Of a stretch of 64,000 bases of DNA, positions 1 through 11,885 are shown piece after piece. Below the pieces are notes generated by a model that worked only from the letters and a program-made list of their open reading frames with translations, was not told the DNA's origin and did no database searches. Position 1 is the stretch's first letter. Every line of letters starts with the position of its first letter. The translations under genes and the position numbers were made by a program. Origin of the DNA: Pseudomonas benzenivorans (GTDB taxonomy: Bacteria > Pseudomonadota > Gammaproteobacteria > Pseudomonadales > Pseudomonadaceae); contig NZ_FNCT01000012.1 in the NCBI RefSeq assembly GCF_900100495.1, forward strand, positions 1 to 64,000, in the 5' to 3' direction.

Positions 1-407
1 TGGCCGAGGCCGTGGAGGATGTAGAAGGCCGGGCCGCCGCGGAAGCTGCCGTCGGCCTCGCGGCGCTTGTACAGCTGCGCCAGCGAGCACTCGAAGTAGC
101 TGGTGGCCATGCCGACCAGCGCCACCATCCACATCCAGAACACCGCGCCCGGGCCGCCGAGCATGATCGCCACCGCCACCCCGGCGATGTTGCCGGCGCC
201 GACCCGGCCGGCGACGCTGAGCATCAGCGCCTGGAACGAGCTGAGCTGGCCGGGCTGGCGCTGGAAGGCCTCGGCGAAGATGCGGAACATGCTGCCGAAG
301 TAGCGGAACTGGACGAAGCGCGAGCGTACGGTGAAGTACAGCCCGAGGCCGACCAGCATGACGATCAGCAGCTTGCTCCAGATAAGGTCGTTGAGAAGAT
401 CAAGCAT
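1..407 (-). CDS. AGCS-family alanine/glycine:sodium symporter, N-terminal part
   Basis: An inner-membrane symporter of the alanine/glycine:cation (AGCS, AlsT/YaaJ-like) family that imports small neutral amino acids with Na+. Only the first 135 codons lie in the window; the 3' end is beyond position 1. The start ATG (405-407) follows an AGGGAGAG ribosome site. The visible part has a first membrane helix near residues 8-27, then the conserved run containing GRVGAGNIAG, which is the family's substrate and cation site near the second helix, and then FRGGPAFYI. It lies downstream of gltP and aspA on the same strand but is separated from them by about 310 bases, so it probably has its own promoter. 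The family call is firm; the exact substrate cannot be read from this fragment. Confidence 0.88.
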   Translation of the reverse strand, partial: MLDLLNDLIWSKLLIVMLVGLGLYFTVRSRFVQFRYFGSMFRIFAEAFQRQPGQLSSFQALMLSVAGRVGAGNIAGVAVAIMLGGPGAVFWMWMVALVGMATSYFECSLAQLYKRREADGSFRGGPAFYILHGLG

Positions 408-716
408 GGAATCTCTCCCTCTGTTGTGGTTGTTCGCGGGATAAAGGAATGCCGATGCGACGCCGCCCGGGTAGGGCGGTGCCGGCTTCGGTCAGGGTGG
501 GCTAGCGCGTCGGGGATGGCCTGGCGGCTGGCAGAGAGAGACGACTGCAGTCGAGCAATTTCATGGGGTCACCCTGTGTAGTTGTTGGTATGCCCGAAGC
601 GCAGATGGACGCCTCGTTGGCTGCCGGTCTCCGGCCGGCGGTTGCGCATGAGCCGGTTTGGCCCAGGCGCCCCGCGCATCCTGGCGCGGGTGTTGCCCGT
701 GGTCGCGACGGCCGCG
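408..716. other. Intergenic region between gltP and the AGCS symporter
   Basis: No convincing gene. It must hold the promoter of the minus-strand symporter. A 7-bp GC-rich hairpin at 671-690 just past the gltP stop is listed separately. A 20-codon minus-strand reading frame near 504-569 has a weak ribosome site but nothing else to support it. Confidence 0.5.
671..690 (-). terminator. GC-rich hairpin downstream of gltP
   Basis: CCCGCGC and GCGCGGG arms flank a 6-base loop, 27 bases past the gltP stop on the minus strand. There is no U-tract, so it may only stabilise the 3' end. Confidence 0.35.
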
Positions 717-1970
717 TTACTGCGGGTTGTCGCTGTTGTAGATGGCTTGATCCAGCTCGTTCTCGCTGCGCCCCACCAGCGTGGTGGTCATCAGGTCGCC
801 GGCGACGTTGACCGTGGTGCGCGCCATGTCGAGGATCCGATCGATCCCGGCGATCAGCGCCACGCCTTCCAGCGGCAGGCCCACCGAGGTCAGCACCAGG
901 CCGAGCATGATCAACCCGGCGCCGGGTACGCCGGCGGTGCCGATCGAGGCCAGGGTGGCGGTGAGGATGATCATCAGGTATTGGCCGCCGCTCAGCTCGA
1001 TGCCGAAGGCCTGGGCGATGAACAGCGCCAGCACGCCCTGGTAGATGGCGGTGCCGTCCATGTTGATGGTGGCGCCGACCGGCAGCACGAAACCGGCCAC
1101 GCCCTCGGACACGCCGAGGTTCTTGCGCGCGCACTCGATCGACACCGGCAGGGTGCCGGAACTGCTCGAGGTGCTGAAGGCCACCGCCAGTGCCGGGGCG
1201 ATGCCCTGGAGGAAGCGCAGCGGATTGAGGCGGGCGAACAGGCCGATCAGGCCGCCGTAGACCAGCAGCACATGGGCCAGGCAGGCCAGGTAGATCACCC
1301 CGATCACCCCGGCCAACGGCAGCAGCACCTCGGCACCGTGGCTGCCGACCACCCCGGCGATCAGCGCGAATACGCCGTACGGCGCCAGGCGCATGATCAG
1401 GTCGGTGAGCTTGTAGAGCACCTCGGCCAGGCTGTCGAACAGCTTGACCACCGGCGCGGCCTTGGCGCCGACCAGGTTCATGCTCACGCCCAGGGCGATG
1501 GCGAACACGATGATCTGCAGGATATTGCCTTCGGCGAAGGCGCTGATCGGGTTGCTCGGCACCAGGCCGACCAGGATGCCTGCCAGCGAGGGCGCCTGCT
1601 TGGCTTCGCTGCCGGCGCTGGCGACCATCTGCATGCCTTCGCCGGGGGTAAAGAGCGTGCCAAAGAGCAGGCCGATGCTCACCGCGAAGGCGGTGGTGAC
1701 CAGGTAGATGGCGATGGTCTTGGCGCTGATCCGACCAAGCTTGGCGCTGTCCTGCATGGCGGTGATGCCGGCCACCAGGGAGACGAACACCAGCGGCACG
1801 ATCAGCATCTTGATCGCATTGAGGAACAGCGCGCCGACGGGGGCCAGCACCTGGGCGTCCTGCTCGAAGGCGAGGCCGGTGGCCACGCCCAGGGCGAGGC
1901 CGACGAGGATCTGCTGCCACAGCGGCAGGCGGCTCCAAAAACGCAAGGGAAGGGTCGTGCTCTGACTCAT
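717..1970 (-). CDS. gltP: Dicarboxylate/amino acid:cation symporter (glutamate/aspartate type)
   Basis: A 417-residue inner-membrane carrier of the DAACS family, which couples uptake of glutamate, aspartate or C4-dicarboxylates to H+ or Na+. Visible family marks are the serine-rich SSSSGTLP re-entrant loop near residue 265 and the NMDGT cation/substrate motif near residue 303, within about eight hydrophobic segments. The ATG at 1970 is preferred over a GTG nine bases upstream because GGGTGA sits at ribosome-site distance from it. The gene lies 114 bases downstream of aspA on the same strand, so importing aspartate for the ammonia-lyase is the likely job. Glutamate/aspartate specificity is inferred from this neighbour; a DctA-like role in C4-acid uptake is the alternative. 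Confidence 0.85.
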   Translation of the reverse strand: MSQSTTLPLRFWSRLPLWQQILVGLALGVATGLAFEQDAQVLAPVGALFLNAIKMLIVPLVFVSLVAGITAMQDSAKLGRISAKTIAIYLVTTAFAVSIGLLFGTLFTPGEGMQMVASAGSEAKQAPSLAGILVGLVPSNPISAFAEGNILQIIVFAIALGVSMNLVGAKAAPVVKLFDSLAEVLYKLTDLIMRLAPYGVFALIAGVVGSHGAEVLLPLAGVIGVIYLACLAHVLLVYGGLIGLFARLNPLRFLQGIAPALAVAFSTSSSSGTLPVSIECARKNLGVSEGVAGFVLPVGATINMDGTAIYQGVLALFIAQAFGIELSGGQYLMIILTATLASIGTAGVPGAGLIMLGLVLTSVGLPLEGVALIAGIDRILDMARTTVNVAGDLMTTTLVGRSENELDQAIYNSDNPQ

Positions 1971-2052
1971 GCTTATCACCCGGATTGTCGTTGTTTGAGG
2001 GCCGTCTGTTGCGGCCTTGAGTGGTGGTGCCCGTCAGGCTGGGGCAGGAATG

Positions 2053-2078
2053 CGCGCCGGGCGACAACGCCCGGCGCG
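2053..2078 (-). terminator. Strong GC hairpin between aspA and gltP
   Basis: An 11-bp perfect stem (CGCGCCGGGCG with its complement) and an ACAA loop lie seven bases past the aspA stop. It lacks a U-tract, so it may be an intercistronic stabiliser or partial terminator that lowers gltP relative to aspA. Confidence 0.5.
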
Positions 2079-2084
2079 GGTGGC

Positions 2085-3509
<1,425 letters not shown>

Positions 3510-3606
3510 GATGGCGGAGATCTCTGGAAGTTACGGCGAATGCCGCGATGCCTTCTAGAGTAAGGGCTGTGGCGAGACGAGGACCAATGCTGTTAAACGC
3601 TGGGGT

Positions 3607-3621
3607 ATGCCGAATCGGCAT
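3607..3621. promoter_or_regulatory. 15-bp perfect palindrome upstream of aspA
   Basis: ATGCCGAATCGGCAT is a perfect inverted repeat that also fits the LysR T-N11-A pattern. It lies 98 bases upstream of the aspA start. A LysR-type regulator is encoded at 5000-5905, but that it acts here is inference. Confidence 0.45.
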
Positions 3622-3689
3622 GATGTTGGCGTGACGCCCCAAGTCGTTCGGACGTGTGGCCCGCAGCCGCAGGCTGGACGACGCTCCTT

Positions 3690-3945
3690 TCATCCACCCT
3701 TCTCTCCAGCCACGGCGGATGGATGAAGGGTCATCCACCCTACGTTCTGGCCGCCAGCCTTGGCGGCAGAGCCCGCACATCAGGCTGCGCGCCTGAACCC
3801 GTAGGGTGCGCCGCGCGCACCACGAACCACAGGCAGCCGGTGCGCACGGCACACCCTACGAAGATCCTGCGATTTTGCGTCGATCGTTGCCAAACTCCGG
3901 GGGTGGGCAAGATCGTAGGGTGGAATCGCCGCAGGCGCTTCCGCC
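3690..3945. repeat. Cluster of GTAGGGTG-type palindromic extragenic repeats
   Basis: Three units are visible: a CATCCACCC/GGATGAAGGG hairpin (about 3690-3750), a unit whose arms are GTAGGGTGCGCC and its mirror (3801-3860), and GTAGGGTGGAATCGCC with GGCGCTTCC (3914-3945). Related units recur near 8187, 13834, 16235, 17712, 27957 and 40306, always between genes. Confidence 0.7.
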
Positions 3946-4000
3946 GTCTACCGCGAACGGCGGTGCCGCAGATGTTCAGGCAATGCCCGGGCGGGCCCGG

Positions 4001-4798
4001 TCAGGAACCGCTGGGGATCGCCCGGTTGCGGATCAGGTAGCAGAACTCCGGGGTCTTGCTGCAGCCGGCGTAGCCCTCGGCGATGATCTCGTTCATCGCC
4101 GTTTGCAGGCGCCCGACCACCTCGTCCGGGGTGTCCTTGTGCAACGCCAGGAACAGCTCGGCGGTGTGGAAGGTGAGGGCGGTTTCCAGCCCGGCGACGC
4201 CCAGCTGCTTGGCGTAGTAGCGCCACGCCGGCTCGGCGGTGGCCCACAGATCGATCCCGCCTTGCAGCAGCTTGCGCACATTTTCCTGCTCGTTCAGCGC
4301 GCTGTCGGCCTCCAGCCCCTGGCTCTCCAGATAGGCGTTGAGCGCGCCGTTGCGGTACACCCCGATCCGGTAGGCCTTGGCCTGCTCCAGGCTGGCGAGC
4401 CGCAGGCCCTTGTCCGGTGCGCTGAGCAGCACGCCGTCGTAGTGCGCGAGCGGGCCGACCCACTTGAACAGCGCGCGGTTCTCCGCCGTGCGTACCACCG
4501 AGAACAGGCCATGGTTCGGCGAACTCAGGGTGTCGCCGTAGATCCGGCTCCAGGGCGAACGCAGGGTCATGCGGTAGTCGATGCCGGCGCGCTTGAACAG
4601 CTCGCGCACGGTATCGGCGCCGATGCCCTGGATGTCGTCGCCGCGGGCGAAGCGCTTGTTCTGCGGCGCAATGCTGAACGGCGGGAAATTCTCGGTCTGC
4701 AGGATGACCCGGTAATCCGCCGGCAGCTCGGCGTGCGCCGTGGCGGCGAGCCCCAGGGCCAGGCCGACCAGCAGGATGGCGCGGTACAACTTCTCCAT
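4001..4798 (-). CDS. Periplasmic solute-binding protein, SBP_bac_3 family
   Basis: A 265-residue secreted protein with a clear Sec signal peptide (cleavage after ATAHA, about residue 23) and the overall pattern of family-3 extracellular solute-binding proteins (polar amino acid binders): an NFPPFS segment near the mature N-terminus, a DTVRELFKRAGI helix and a YRIGVYRNGA hinge region. No permease or ATPase gene is next to it, so it is an orphan. Such short orphan binders in Pseudomonas may serve distant transporters or act as sensors. The start ATG follows a GAGGAG ribosome site. It is divergent from the LysR gene. The ligand cannot be told. Confidence 0.78.
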   Translation of the reverse strand: MEKLYRAILLVGLALGLAATAHAELPADYRVILQTENFPPFSIAPQNKRFARGDDIQGIGADTVRELFKRAGIDYRMTLRSPWSRIYGDTLSSPNHGLFSVVRTAENRALFKWVGPLAHYDGVLLSAPDKGLRLASLEQAKAYRIGVYRNGALNAYLESQGLEADSALNEQENVRKLLQGGIDLWATAEPAWRYYAKQLGVAGLETALTFHTAELFLALHKDTPDEVVGRLQTAMNEIIAEGYAGCSKTPEFCYLIRNRAIPSGS

Positions 4799-4999
4799 GA
4801 TTTCAGCTCCTCGAGGTGCGCTTTCTTGTTGTTAGGGCGGCATTGTAGCCGCTGTCGCCGGCGGCGCCGTCGAGCGCCCCGGCCAGCGCTATGGTGTGCG
4901 TGCCGCGCATAGGGCAGGATGAGCCGGTAAGCGCCGATCGGCCGGCCATCCGGGCCGCTGCGGGCGCACTGGCCGATGTCGAGGGAAGCCGCGCAATCG

Positions 5000-5905
5000 A
5001 TGAACCTGGAAACCAAATGGCTGGAGGATTTCGTCGCCCTGGCCGCCACCCGCAGTTTTTCCCAGGCGGCTGCCAAGCGCTTCGTCACCCAGCCGGCCTT
5101 CAGCCGTCGGATCAAGGCGCTGGAGCAGATGCTCGGGCTGACCCTGGTCAACCGCGCCTGCACCCCGGTGGAGCTGACCGAGTCCGGCCAGCTGTTCCTG
5201 ATCACCGCGCGCAGCCTGGTCGAGCAGCTCGGTGACGTGGTGCGCCACCTGCACAACCTCGAAGGCAAGCAGGGCGAGGTGCTACAGATCGTCGCCGCGC
5301 ACTCGCTGACCCTGGGCTTCTTCCCCGAGTGGATCGCCCACCTGCGCCGCGAAGGCCTGCCGCTCAACACCCGGCTGGTGGCGACCAACGTCGGCGAGGC
5401 GGTGCACTCGCTGCGCGAAGGCGGCTGCGACCTGATCCTCGCCTACTACGACCCGGACGCCTCGCTGCAGATGGACCCGGAATTGTTCCCCTCGCTGCAC
5501 CTGGGCGACACCGAGATGCTGCCGGTCTGTGCGGTAAACGCCGAAGGCCAGCCGCTGTTCGACCTCGAGAGTGGCCACAGCGTGCCGCTGCTGGCCTATA
5601 GCGCCGGGGCCTTCCTCGGCCGCTCGGTCAACCTGCTGCTGCGCCAGCGCGCGCTGCGCTCGACCACGGTGTACGAGACGGCGATGGCCGACAGCCTGAA
5701 GAGCATGGCCCTGCAAGGCATGGGCGTGGCCTGGGTGCCGCGCCTGTCGGTGACCGCCGAACTGGCCCGCGGCGAGCTGGCGGTCTGCGGCGGCGAACAG
5801 TGGCAGGTGCCGCTGGAGATCCGCCTGTACCGCTGCGCCCTGGTGCGCAAGGCGGCGGTGCGCCTGTTGTGGCGCAAGCTGGAGAGTGGGGCGGTCGGTG
5901 GCTAA
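5000..5905 (+). CDS. LysR-family regulator, HypT/YjiE-like
   Basis: A 301-residue DNA-binding regulator with an N-terminal LysR winged helix-turn-helix (FSQAAAKRFVTQPAFSRRI, about residues 19-37) and a periplasmic-binding-protein-like effector domain. The opening NLETKWLEDF and the AAHSLTLGFFPEWI segment resemble the HypT (YjiE) subgroup, so I chose the ATG at 5000 rather than the in-frame ATG at 4976. The gene is divergent from the orphan solute-binding protein and near the aspA-gltP genes, which makes control of amino acid uptake or catabolism plausible. HypT in E. coli responds to hypochlorite through methionine oxidation; whether this one does is unknown. Confidence 0.85.
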   Translation: MNLETKWLEDFVALAATRSFSQAAAKRFVTQPAFSRRIKALEQMLGLTLVNRACTPVELTESGQLFLITARSLVEQLGDVVRHLHNLEGKQGEVLQIVAAHSLTLGFFPEWIAHLRREGLPLNTRLVATNVGEAVHSLREGGCDLILAYYDPDASLQMDPELFPSLHLGDTEMLPVCAVNAEGQPLFDLESGHSVPLLAYSAGAFLGRSVNLLLRQRALRSTTVYETAMADSLKSMALQGMGVAWVPRLSVTAELARGELAVCGGEQWQVPLEIRLYRCALVRKAAVRLLWRKLESGAVGG

Positions 5906-5930
5906 ACCAGCCCAGGCCCTCGCAACCCTG

Positions 5931-6005
5931 GTAGGAGCGGCCTTGGCCGCGAGCTTTTCAGTCCGCCGCTGCGCGAACTACAGAATGACCAGGGCGCAAG
6001 CGCCC
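5931..6005. repeat. GTAGGAGCGG-type repeat and a GGGCGC hairpin
   Basis: A GTAGGAGCGGCC unit starts at 5931 and is followed by a perfect GGGCGC-AA-GCGCCC hairpin at 5992-6005. The latter sits just outside the cassette islet and could end transcription of its leftward gene. Confidence 0.55.
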
Positions 6006-6020
6006 AGCACAGGCCGGATA

Positions 6021-6106
6021 TCCGAATGCAACCGCGCTGACGACAGGTGCAAAAGCAAGGGTTTACTCACTGCTTGTGGGGAGAGTCCATATACCATTTG
6101 TTAGGC
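6021..6106 (-). other. Putative terminal attC-like site of cassette islet A
   Basis: On the minus strand the site opens with the core GCCTAAC (plus 6100-6106), complementary to the GTTAGGC at which the cassette begins (6512-6518). The following 80 bases are nearly identical to 18971-19054, the matching site of islet B. Unlike the internal site at 19783-19880, its arms do not pair convincingly by eye, so calling it attC rests on the core match and its position. Confidence 0.55.
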
Positions 6107-6496
6107 CTTAATCATGGCATTTAGGGCCTCGGGAGACTCCCTAGTGACGTATAGATCTGTACATCGTATTTCTATAGCACCAAACTCGAAATCAGAGATC
6201 TCCCAGAATCCGCGCTCCCAACCAGAATCCTTACATGCGTCTACGTAATCTATTGCTAGGCCAAGAATTTGGTTGCTTGTGGGCCACTGTTTAATTTCAG
6301 GGTCAAAGCAATGGATTGTGATTCCATCCGCATTGGTGTCAGGGAAGTTGTCAATCATTGTCAAAGCGAGTTCGAATGAGAACTCACCTAGCGAGTTAAG
6401 TGTTGGGGTGAGTTTTACCGCGGAGACGTCAGAGTGCTTGACCCAGTTTCCGGAAACAATGTCTTTTACAGTATCAATTCCATTGATTGGCTTCAT
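6101..6496 (-). CDS. Hypothetical cassette-borne protein
   Basis: A 131-residue soluble, acidic protein with no signal peptide or membrane segment and no motif I recognise. It is visibly richer in A+T than its surroundings, which suggests recent acquisition. Its TAA stop lies inside the GCCTAAC core, and the gene fills almost the whole interval between the two complementary cores, as in integron gene cassettes. Single small proteins of this kind are sometimes immunity or accessory proteins, but nothing in the sequence shows that. Confidence 0.72.
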   Translation of the reverse strand: MKPINGIDTVKDIVSGNWVKHSDVSAVKLTPTLNSLGEFSFELALTMIDNFPDTNADGITIHCFDPEIKQWPTSNQILGLAIDYVDACKDSGWERGFWEISDFEFGAIEIRCTDLYVTRESPEALNAMIKA

Positions 6497-6511
6497 GATT
6501 CTTGCTTGGTT

Positions 6512-6661
6512 GCCTAACAGTGATTAGACGGAACTCCGTCATATTGAATATCGGTGAATTCCAGATAAGCACAACCCTGCCAAACCAGCACTTATCGAAA
6601 AATCCTTAAAAATTAGTCATCTGCCTATTCTCTCCCTGAAGGTTCCGTACTCGCTTGGCTT
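6512..6661 (-). repeat. Cassette start core and 150-bp flank shared with islet B
   Basis: GCCTAAC at 6512-6518 is the reverse complement of the cassette's opening GTTAGGC. From here rightward about 150 bases align loosely with 20382-20532. The best blocks are AACAGTGATTAGA next to the core, GAATTCC in the middle, and TCGCTTGGCTT at the far end. The equal length (150 and 151 bases) supports common origin. Confidence 0.6.
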
Positions 6662-7019
6662 CCACCTATCATCCGACATGGCGTCGCATCAGATTGCTAT
6701 CAGTCTGGTCCGAACCATAGCCATCCCCCGACCAATCCAGCAAGCACCTTTTCCTCGACATCACACCAGATTGGCACCGATGCGCGGTGAGCCTCCGGAG
6801 CGGTGCCGGCAGGAGGGAAGTCGAGCGTAGCGAGAGCCGGATATCGGGCTGGCCACTGGAGCTGGGCAAGATCAGCGGCTTTAAAAGCTTCGCGGCTGAA
6901 GCCGCTCCTACAGAAAAAAGAAAAGCTGGGCGAAGGCCGCGCGGCCACAAATAAGCGCGCCTGCTGGCGCGCTTGTTCGGCGTTCAGGGCACCGCCACAG
7001 CGGCGGCGAGCCAGCGCAT
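6662..7019. other. Intergenic region with a GTAGGAGCGG-type palindrome
   Basis: No gene seen. It holds an inverted repeat of the GTAGGAGCGGCTTCAGCCGC type at about 6884-6913, downstream of the minus-strand gene at 7020. A 10-base GCCGGATATC at 6836-6845 also occurs at 6013-6022, on the other side of cassette islet A. Confidence 0.5.
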
Positions 7020-8135
7020 TCAGGTGCCGGACTTGATCGCGGTCCAGGCGCGGGTGCGCAGGCGCTCGGCCTTCAGTGGCAGCGGTTGCAGCACGTACAG
7101 GGACTTCTGCGCCGCGGCGGTCGGGGTCAGGTGCGGGTTGTCGCGGATCTCGCTGCCCACCAGCGGCATGGCGTCCCGGTTCGGGTTGGGGTAGCCGAGG
7201 AAGTCGCTGATCGGTGCGACCACCTTGGGGTCGAGCAGGTTGTCGAGGAAGGCATGGGCCTCGTCGACGTTCTTGGCGCTTGCCGGGATGGCGAAGGAGT
7301 CGTACCACAGCGGCGCACCTTCCTTGGGCAGGCGCCAGTCGACCACCACGCCGTTGCCGGCTTCCTTGGCGCGGTTGGCGAACTGGTAGAAGCTGCCGGA
7401 GTAGCCGATGGCGACGCAGATGTCGCCGTTGGCGATGTCGGTCATGTACTTGGCCGAGTGGAAGTAGGCGATGTAGGGGCGGATCTTCAGCATCAGCGCC
7501 TTGGCCTGCTCGTAGTCCTCGGCTTTCTTGCTGTTGGGGTCGAGGCCCAGATGGTGCAGGGCGATCGGCAGGATGTCGCCGGGCGAGTCGAGCATGGCCA
7601 CGCCGCACTGCTGGAGCTTGGCGATGTTCTCTTCGTTGAAGATCAGCTCCCAGCTGTCCACCGGTGCGTCGTCGCCGAGCACGGCCTTGACCTTGGCTGG
7701 GTTGAAGCCGATCAGCACGGTGCCGTACATGTAGGGCACGGCGTACTGGTTGCCGGGGTCGTTGGCCGTCATCAGCTGCAGCAGGCCGGGGTCGAGGTGC
7801 TGCCAGTTGGGCAGCTTGGCCTTGTCCAGCTTCTGGAACACCCCGGCTTTGATCTGGGTGTCGAGGAAGGTATTGGTCGGCACCACCAGGTCGTAGCCGG
7901 AATTGCCGGTGAGCAGCTTGGCCTCCAGCGCCTCGTTGGTGTCGAACACGTCCCAGGTCAGCTGGATCCCGGACTTCTGCTGAAACTCCTTGGGCACCGA
8001 GGGCAGCATGTAGTCGGCCCAGTTGTACACGCGCAGTTCGCGCATTGGCGGTTGGGCGGCCGTGGTCGACAGGGTGGCGGCGCAGAGCGCGGCGCCGAGC
8101 AGGGTCGAGCCGCATAGCTGGGTGAGTCTGTTCAT
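7020..8135 (-). CDS. Polyamine ABC transporter periplasmic binding protein (PotF/SpuD family)
   Basis: A 371-residue periplasmic binder for putrescine, spermidine or acetylated polyamines. The N-terminus has a Sec signal ending near residue 27 (STTAAQ), followed by LRVYNWADYM, the family hallmark, and a WDVFDTNEALEAKLLTGNSGYDLVVPT segment characteristic of PotD/PotF. I placed the start at the ATG at 8135 (GGAGTG ribosome site and a good signal peptide) rather than an upstream in-frame codon. It lies 131 bases downstream of aphA on the same strand. This pairing resembles P. aeruginosa, where an acetylpolyamine amidohydrolase gene sits beside a polyamine-binding protein gene. No permease genes are adjacent. 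Confidence 0.88.
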   Translation of the reverse strand: MNRLTQLCGSTLLGAALCAATLSTTAAQPPMRELRVYNWADYMLPSVPKEFQQKSGIQLTWDVFDTNEALEAKLLTGNSGYDLVVPTNTFLDTQIKAGVFQKLDKAKLPNWQHLDPGLLQLMTANDPGNQYAVPYMYGTVLIGFNPAKVKAVLGDDAPVDSWELIFNEENIAKLQQCGVAMLDSPGDILPIALHHLGLDPNSKKAEDYEQAKALMLKIRPYIAYFHSAKYMTDIANGDICVAIGYSGSFYQFANRAKEAGNGVVVDWRLPKEGAPLWYDSFAIPASAKNVDEAHAFLDNLLDPKVVAPISDFLGYPNPNRDAMPLVGSEIRDNPHLTPTAAAQKSLYVLQPLPLKAERLRTRAWTAIKSGT

Positions 8136-8186
8136 CGAGGTCACTCCAATCTTCTTCTGGGTTTGAGCTGTTGTGGGCGGCAGGCG

Positions 8187-8266
8187 TAGGGTGGGTGACG
8201 CTTTATCCATCCACCAGGGTGGTCCCGGTGGATGAAAAGGGCGTCAGCTACGCGCCCCGATCCACC

Positions 8267-8272
<6 letters not shown>
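8187..8272. repeat. GTAGGGTG-type palindromic repeat
   Basis: Long imperfect inverted repeat with GTAGGGTGG and CCACCCTAC ends and a GGTGGTCCCGGTGGATG centre, in the gap between aphA and the binding-protein gene. It touches the aphA stop region. Confidence 0.6.
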
Positions 8273-9301
<1,029 letters not shown>

Positions 9302-9424
9302 GCGGGGCGGCTCCCAGGCGTCTTGTTGTGGCCGCCATTGTTCGCCGCGCCGGCCGGCGGGAAAACGCTGGCAACGGCCAATAGGGGATCGAAGTGGCCA
9401 AGTTTGCGGACTGACGCGGCATCC

Positions 9425-9483
9425 CGTGGGAGGCGCTTCAGCGGCGAGTTTTCTCCGGGTCGCGGTTGAAGCCCCTCCCACAG
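9425..9483. repeat. GTGGGAGG-type palindromic repeat
   Basis: Inverted repeat with GTGGGAGGCGCTTCAGC and GTTGAAGCCCCTCCCAC arms in the 205-base gap between the AraC gene and aphA. It could act as a transcript end or stabiliser. Confidence 0.55.
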
Positions 9484-9506
9484 GTGCGCTGAACGCTGCC
9501 GCTGGG

Positions 9507-10508
9507 CTACGCGCGAAAGCGGCTCGGCGCGACCCCGCTCCAGCGCTGGAAGGCGTGGCGGAAGCTGGCTGTCTCGCTGAAGCCCAGATCCTCGGCGATG
9601 CGGCAGATCGGCCAGTCCTGCTGGCCGAGCAGGGCCTTGGCCCGTTCGAAGCGCAGCTCGTCGAGCAGCTCCTGGTAGTGGGTGCCGAGCTCCTGCAGGT
9701 GCCGGCGCAGGGTGCGCGGCGAGCAGTGCATCTGCTGGGCCAGCGCTTCCAGTCCGGGCGGCTCGGCCAGGTGGCTGGCCAGTTCCTCGCGGATGCGCGT
9801 CAGCCAGGCCTGGCGAGTGGTGAACTCGGCATTCAGCTTGCGGCAGCGGTCGAGCATTGCCAGGTGGGTGACCGGGTCGGCCAGCGGCAGGCGTCGCTGC
9901 AGCCACTCGGCGGGGAAGGCGAAGGCGTTGCGTGCGGCGTCGAACTGCAGCGGGCAGGGGAAGCTGGCGGTGTAGCCTTCGGCATAGGCCGGTTGCGGAT
10001 AGCCGAACTGCGCTTCGGCCAGCGGCAGCGGCTGGCCGAGCAAGTCGTCGCAGACCAGCTTGAGCGAGGCCAGGCACATCTCCACATTGAACCGCTCCAG
10101 CGCCGGCGCGTGGCGGTATTCGGCGGCGCTGGCCCAGGCCAGCTCGCCCTCGACCCTCAGGTCCAGCTTGAAGTAGGTGCCGAGCAGGGCCGGGTACTGC
10201 AGCAGCAGGCGCCAGGCGTCACCAAAGGTGGCACTCGACAGCGCGGCGTAACCGAGCAGGCCGTAGGAGGACACGTGCAGGCGCCGGCCCAGCTGCAGGC
10301 CGAGGTCGGCGCGGCGGGCCAGGGCATTGGCGCACACCTGCAGTTCCTGGCTGCGGGTGATGCGCTGGTCTCCGCCGGCCAGGTCTTCGGCCCGGATGCC
10401 ACTACCGGCGAGCAGGGCCTCGGCCGACTCGGGCCGCTCGGCGAACAATTCGAGAATCAACGCGACCACGTGCAGGGTGGTCAGGTGGGCATGCAGCATC
10501 GACGGCAT
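9507..10508 (-). CDS. AraC-family transcriptional regulator
   Basis: A 333-residue regulator with the long N-terminal AraC-binding-domain type found in OruR/ArgR-like and lipase regulators (about residues 1-200) and a C-terminal AraC double helix-turn-helix. In the latter, MHCSPRTLRRHLQELG is the first recognition region and IAEDLGFSETASFRHAFQRW the conserved second one. It lies upstream of aphA on the same strand and is the natural candidate to control acetylpolyamine use. It ends 205 bases before aphA with a repeat between. Effector unknown; a second in-frame ATG at 10499 is possible. Confidence 0.85.
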   Translation of the reverse strand: MPSMLHAHLTTLHVVALILELFAERPESAEALLAGSGIRAEDLAGGDQRITRSQELQVCANALARRADLGLQLGRRLHVSSYGLLGYAALSSATFGDAWRLLLQYPALLGTYFKLDLRVEGELAWASAAEYRHAPALERFNVEMCLASLKLVCDDLLGQPLPLAEAQFGYPQPAYAEGYTASFPCPLQFDAARNAFAFPAEWLQRRLPLADPVTHLAMLDRCRKLNAEFTTRQAWLTRIREELASHLAEPPGLEALAQQMHCSPRTLRRHLQELGTHYQELLDELRFERAKALLGQQDWPICRIAEDLGFSETASFRHAFQRWSGVAPSRFRA

Positions 10509-10559
10509 CCGCTACTTCGGGTGCCTGAATAGCAGCAAGAAGCATACCGCCACTCCGGC

Positions 10560-11877
<1,318 letters not shown>

Positions 11878-11885
<8 letters not shown>

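Larger units (their letters stand above)
3510..4000. other. aspA promoter region and palindromic repeats
   Basis: 491 bases without a gene. The first 120 bases should hold the aspA promoter and contain the 3607-3621 palindrome. The rest (about 3690-3945) is made of three palindromic extragenic repeats, described separately. Confidence 0.6.

Noticed and set aside
504..569. A 20-codon minus-strand frame that could be a leader peptide before the AGCS symporter.
   Set aside because: Only a weak ribosome site supports it; no attenuator structure or regulatory codon run is seen.
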